Shown here piece after piece: positions 22,801-25,365 of a stretch of DNA of 25,365 nt. The stretch spans positions 1-25,365 of the forward strand of contig QNZT01000011.1 in the NCBI GenBank assembly GCA_003978455.1, in the 5' to 3' direction. Source of the DNA: Sulfurospirillum sp. Lineage in GTDB: Bacteria > Campylobacterota > Campylobacteria > Campylobacterales > QNZT01. A program made the translations under genes and the position numbers. The notes under the pieces are model-generated. The model made no database searches and was not told the origin of the DNA. It saw only the letters and a list, made by a program, of their open reading frames with translations. How positions within the stretch are numbered: the stretch's first letter is position 1; each line of letters begins with the position of its first letter.

Positions 22801-23013
22801 CTCTTTGTCCGCTATATAGAGGCTCTCCAGTCCGCGCTCTTGTGAGAGGTTCAGGAAGAGGATTTCAAGCGCCTTTACCTGTTTTGAGCTGATATTGAGT
22901 TTTTGGTAGTCAGTGTAGTTGCGGTAAGCATCATAGCTGAACCATCCACTGAGCAGAGCCAGTAGCACTATAGGTACGATGGTGATAAAGTGTAAATTAC
23001 GCTTGATATTCAT
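19885..23013 (-). CDS. NIT-type hybrid sensor histidine kinase with three receiver-like domains
   Basis: 1042-aa inner-membrane kinase. TM helix 1 about 8-26; periplasmic NIT (nitrate/nitrite-type) sensor about 40-290, with LNLSQERGLESLYIADK; TM 2 about 296-316; HisKA with FLANMSHEIRTP (His390); HATPase_c with N-box NLISNAMKFT, G1 DTGIG (541-545) and G2 GGTGLGL (570-576). Then come a pseudo-receiver (about 620-735) with no phospho-Asp, an intact receiver (about 758-880) with AEDNEIN, D809 in MDIAMP and K864, and a C-terminal receiver-like domain (about 925-1037) with D974 in VDNE but otherwise atypical. No Hpt is in the protein; the upstream gene ends in an Hpt-like domain. ATG 23013 has GGAG upstream and is 19 nt from the previous stop. 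Confidence 0.93.
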   Translation of the reverse strand: MNIKRNLHFITIVPIVLLALLSGWFSYDAYRNYTDYQKLNISSKQVKALEILFLNLSQERGLESLYIADKEDTKVKQLLDAQRLQVNSAINGVINFNASSHHDEIAYQLISEIKKINQIRSGVDEGEIGFKKMFGYFDKLLTLIDNKIETTPMTTGKYRQIRLHSAFLRTMDTIKAIADERDIVTALLSGNKEQDINRDTLLDIFQKSTIAPAFAPLSAAERKEISKVLQSPDFQKALKESTAIKKSLLKGEDIDTTPFAWFTAENRQIAAVSEAAQRLFSEISQSIEYLKNSSLIQMVLLSTLFLITLYMFYVYRRLVPFLQKRKGLETLLDKTLEHAVIEDTIDLDTTEGIERSYQILEQSIDKITVEKRKAEKANAAKSIFLANMSHEIRTPINGIIGFTDLLKNSKLGDEEREYVDIIDKSTTNLLEIINNILDLSKIESQKIEIEEILFSPVDEFENTIDVYMPKAESKHINLSMYMDAGFDNYLVGDVTKIKEILLNLISNAMKFTPEHGHISVEITKMNSRSKDKERLYFEVSDTGIGMSEEEMADIFDAFSQADSTITRKYGGTGLGLTISANYVKLMDGELKVQSEKGKGSRFFFILELKKEKPLRNNYKGRFKHFQTLLLTDDKRHPLSKVLDQYLSYTGTAHKVADFDAISNPETLQDINLIVVPYERVNEQEFEILKSLNLPMLVIVPTYMRLKSDTLKGENIFVIHEPLYLSKFGKALAEIEHRAEFPEAKIEDIKRKVLQQKEKYHILVAEDNEINRTLINKILTSQNLDVTTVEDGKKAVEARKNGDYDLIFMDIAMPVMDGVTATKAILEYEEQNNLQHIPVVALTANVLKGDREKFLNDGFDEYLPKPITQKDILELLHSYHIPLKADKGIHENSDSKQPADSTQAEPAVATQSSEIVPKEDTDERNGILVYKKSKVETKIFEKILSQLYNDVETASSTDAFLDAIVKKNYQVIMVDNEISDLDFNDLFNRIEKRDDTTVLLFRSFDSIVDDQTRQAFDEVLINSADKVYLKLILDNYLKKGDKK

Positions 23014-23032
23014 AAGTCAGGTACTCCAATAA

Positions 23033-25336
23033 TCAGACTGGCATGGACGAAAAATGTGCTTTGTATCTTTTCGTCAACTGAAGCAAGATATGCAGTTTTT
23101 CACCGATCGCTTCTTTTTGCCGGGCATCACTCATCGCTGAAAGCGCTTTGGTGTGCTCTAGCATCTGATCGAAGTGCAATATTTCAGCTGAACTGGATAT
23201 CTTGATCAGATTGTATTTGATGTTGCTATAATCTTCAAGTTTCAGATACTCCTGCATCAATCCGATCGTCGCTGCCGTGTCGTCAAGAAATTCTTCAATA
23301 AAGTCGAGCTCTTCTTCTCTGCTGAGACCCAGGCTGCCAAGCTTTGGAAGAGTCAGCGTTTGTGTATCGGAAGAGTCGTTTTGATCCGGGGATTTTATAG
23401 CTTCTGTCGTTATATGTTGCTTATCTTTTTCGACAGGTTTTTCTGTATCAAATTGATTTAAGCTATGATCCGTACTCGGTGTGATACTTTGGGAGACAGA
23501 GAAGATATTTTTCAGTGTCTCTTCAAAAGAGTTCTCTCTGTGTTCTCCGGAGTGGTTACGTGTATCCGGATCTTCAAACATCTCTTTCCCCGCATTTAAG
23601 TTAAGGGAGAATGGTTTGTGTTCCTCTTCGCGATTTTGTGCATTTTCACTTTGGGATAGAGGCTCTTCATGATCTGCTGATGCAAGATTAAAATCTATCT
23701 CTTTCTTTGCATCTGGTTGCGGTTGGATTTGGATATCCCGATCAATCTCCTCGATATCTTGCTTGATTTGGTCGATCAGCGTTGTTTTCTGCTCTTCTGC
23801 ACGTGCAGAATGAAAACTGTCTTGATGTACTTCTGCCTGATGCTCCTGTGGAGTCTCCTCTTTAAACAAGTTAAATGAAAATTGTGTATTAGGTGATTTC
23901 TCCTCTGTTTTTGTCGAAGGCTCATTTACAACTGCTTCAGTCACCTCAGTCTGCTCCTGTTGTGATGGAGTTTCGTCCTGTGGTTTTTCGTCCTGTGGTT
24001 TCAGGAGTTCATGAAGCGGTATCTTGACTTCCGGTTGCGGTTTAGGTTCAACCGCTTTCTCCTGTTTTGGTGTGGTCTCATCTTCTGATTGGCTGTTTTG
24101 CAAAAAGTTAAAATTGAGAACCGGCTCCTGCTCTTTTGGTGCTTGATTTGTCTCTGCTTCGTTTAAGTGGCTGGTTTCGGTTTCTGTCGGCGTTTCAACG
24201 ATTCGCAGTGACGGTGTATCCGAAACTGCCGTTTCTACTTTATCCGGAGATGTCACTCTCTCAGAGGAACTCTCTTCGGTGCGCTCTTTGAGCAGTTGAA
24301 ATGAAAAAATATCGGCGCTCTCTTCCTCTTTTGGATCGCTGGAGTCTTCATGAAGCGCTACCGCCTGATGCTCCTCCTCGGTCTGCTCCCCTGTCTCAAA
24401 AGCAGGTGCGAGATCAAAACTGAGTCTCGAATCTTCCTGTTTCTGCTCCTCCTGTTCCTCTTCGACGATAAAGATGCGTTTAAAATCTTCTGAGAGATCC
24501 TTGTCCGGTTTTGATGGAAGAGGGGATGGCATTGCTCTGTTTTCTTTATCTACATTATCTGCATCTGCGATAAAGGCAGGTGTGGCAGACTGACTCTCTT
24601 CCTCTTCTTGTTCAACTCGTATAGATCCCATAGCCGGAATATTCAACCTGAAATCGGAATTTGCAGATTGCTTTTCTTCCACTCTCTTTTCTTCTTTGGG
24701 TGTATCGGTATCGGAGAGGTCAAAAAGCGGTACAGTTGGCTGTTCCGGCTCTTTTACGGATGGTGTCGGCTGCTCCTCATGTTGCGTCCCAAGAATAGAA
24801 TCTTCAGGCATATCGAGTTTAAAATCGAGTGGTTCAGGCACTGTTTGCGTAGAAGGTTTTGAGGCAGTCGTCTCTTCTGTGGACGGTTCTCTGGTCGGTT
24901 CTCTATCGGCTGTCGAAGAATCTTTAGTCAGGTTTCTTAGGCTAAATTCGTTTCTTTGTGTCTCTGTCGAACGGTTGTCGTGGACATCGCTGTGGGAGAT
25001 TTTGGTAAAGTTCTCGTTGATCAGTTTGACGCTGTAGATCATACGCAGACCGTCGTAGGCATGATTCAAAAAGACCTCTTTGATAGTGATATCCACGCAT
25101 ATCTCTTCGCCGTTTTTTCGCGAGAGGTACGCCTTTTTGTTCGCAGCACCGCTGTAGAGTACATAGTGTATCCATGAAAAGTTGTCAAATTTGTGGATAA
25201 ATCCCTCTTTCTTGACGAAAAGATCGGCAAAATCGCTGTGCATGGAGGTAAATTCATCGATATCCTCATATCCGAGAAACGTGAGTGTCTCGGCACTCAT
25301 CCCGATGAATCTGAAATCCTGGTCATATAAAATCAT
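23033..25336 (-). CDS. PAS domain protein with long disordered linker and degenerate Hpt-like C-terminus
   Basis: 767 aa. PAS domain about 1-105 (ILYDQDFRFIGMSAETLTFLG start, YLSRKNGEEICVDITIKEVF core); then about 550 residues rich in Glu, Gln, Pro, Ser and Thr, predicted disordered; then a helical Hpt-like domain about 665-765. The Hpt position that normally carries the phospho-His (H-x-L-K-G-x-S) reads NLIKISS, with Asn709, so phosphotransfer is not expected. Nine short hydrophobic motifs of the type [FL]-x-[FL]-[DNQ]-[LIMF] recur in the linker (residues 172-580). No membrane segment. ATG 25336 follows AGGGGAG. It is upstream of the hybrid kinase and co-transcribed with it, so a role as a non-catalytic scaffold or receiver partner is likely (inference). 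Confidence 0.8.
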   Translation of the reverse strand: MILYDQDFRFIGMSAETLTFLGYEDIDEFTSMHSDFADLFVKKEGFIHKFDNFSWIHYVLYSGAANKKAYLSRKNGEEICVDITIKEVFLNHAYDGLRMIYSVKLINENFTKISHSDVHDNRSTETQRNEFSLRNLTKDSSTADREPTREPSTEETTASKPSTQTVPEPLDFKLDMPEDSILGTQHEEQPTPSVKEPEQPTVPLFDLSDTDTPKEEKRVEEKQSANSDFRLNIPAMGSIRVEQEEEESQSATPAFIADADNVDKENRAMPSPLPSKPDKDLSEDFKRIFIVEEEQEEQKQEDSRLSFDLAPAFETGEQTEEEHQAVALHEDSSDPKEEESADIFSFQLLKERTEESSSERVTSPDKVETAVSDTPSLRIVETPTETETSHLNEAETNQAPKEQEPVLNFNFLQNSQSEDETTPKQEKAVEPKPQPEVKIPLHELLKPQDEKPQDETPSQQEQTEVTEAVVNEPSTKTEEKSPNTQFSFNLFKEETPQEHQAEVHQDSFHSARAEEQKTTLIDQIKQDIEEIDRDIQIQPQPDAKKEIDFNLASADHEEPLSQSENAQNREEEHKPFSLNLNAGKEMFEDPDTRNHSGEHRENSFEETLKNIFSVSQSITPSTDHSLNQFDTEKPVEKDKQHITTEAIKSPDQNDSSDTQTLTLPKLGSLGLSREEELDFIEEFLDDTAATIGLMQEYLKLEDYSNIKYNLIKISSSAEILHFDQMLEHTKALSAMSDARQKEAIGEKLHILLQLTKRYKAHFSSMPV

Positions 25337-25365
25337 TGCGCACTCCCCTGTAGTTATGAAATATT

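Noticed and set aside
1..25365. tRNA, rRNA, CRISPR array, transposase or integrase genes
   Set aside because: None seen on either strand; no clover-leaf with CCA-proximal TTC loop, no regularly spaced repeats beyond the three-copy element, no DDE or recombinase motifs.

Overview
The window looks like chromosomal DNA of a Campylobacterota (epsilonproteobacterial) chemolithotroph, most like the Sulfurovum/Nitratifractor group. This is inferred from protein style (nDsbD-type DsbD, DUF389 protein, multi-receiver hybrid kinase), tight overlapping operons, and promoters that show a clear TATAAT box, often with an upstream TG, but little -35. No rRNA, tRNA, CRISPR array or transposase gene was found. 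The species is inference; no database was searched.

Layout. (1) 1-4767, minus strand: a compact operon read as tRNA/23S-type N6-adenine methyltransferase -> Cys-cluster (YkgJ-like) protein -> TPR lipoprotein -> trpC -> TRAP small permease -> TRAP large permease, which runs off the left edge. Nearly all junctions overlap or lie a few bases apart. (2) 4784-6390, plus: kdsB, then a long AT-rich leader and a short protein with a degenerate GGDEF domain. (3) 6391-6607: a structured repeat with 12-bp terminal inverted repeats. (4) 6608-11279, minus: dsbD -> M48 (Ste24-like) protease -> prmC -> MlaF-like ABC ATPase; the ATPase has no ATG/GTG/TTG that would give a full domain and seems to start at ATC. 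(5) 11366-11522: two more copies of the same structured repeat. (6) 11569-13934, minus: a secreted phospholipase A2-like protein and two tandem PL7 (alginate-lyase-like) lipoproteins, one of which has lost the catalytic His. (7) 13935-16133: a visibly AT-rich block with a structured leader, a lipoprotein with EF-hand-like loops, a 272-bp non-coding element bounded by 28-bp perfect inverted repeats, and an orphan C-terminal reading frame. (8) 16134-19115, plus: a NagZ-like GH3 enzyme (probably leaderless mRNA) and a DUF389 membrane protein fused to a diacylglycerol-kinase-like C-terminal domain. (9) 19109-25336, minus: an SDR oxidoreductase with a palindromic operator, and a two-gene signalling operon (PAS / disordered linker / Hpt-like protein, then a NIT-type hybrid histidine kinase).

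How it fits together: the window is mostly cell-envelope and housekeeping biology (Kdo activation, Dsb reduction, lipid transport ATPase, peptidoglycan recycling, release-factor methylation). An accessory section holds secreted or lipid-anchored hydrolases and a horizontally acquired AT-rich insert.

The observations most worth a second look are: (a) the three-copy repeat whose only core differences between copy 1 and copy 3 are two compensatory base-pair changes; (b) nine copies of a short hydrophobic motif spaced through the disordered linker of the PAS/Hpt-like protein, whose Hpt phospho-His position is Asn; (c) the nested-palindrome element in the AT-rich block; (d) the ATC start; (e) the PL7 pair differing at the catalytic His by one base.
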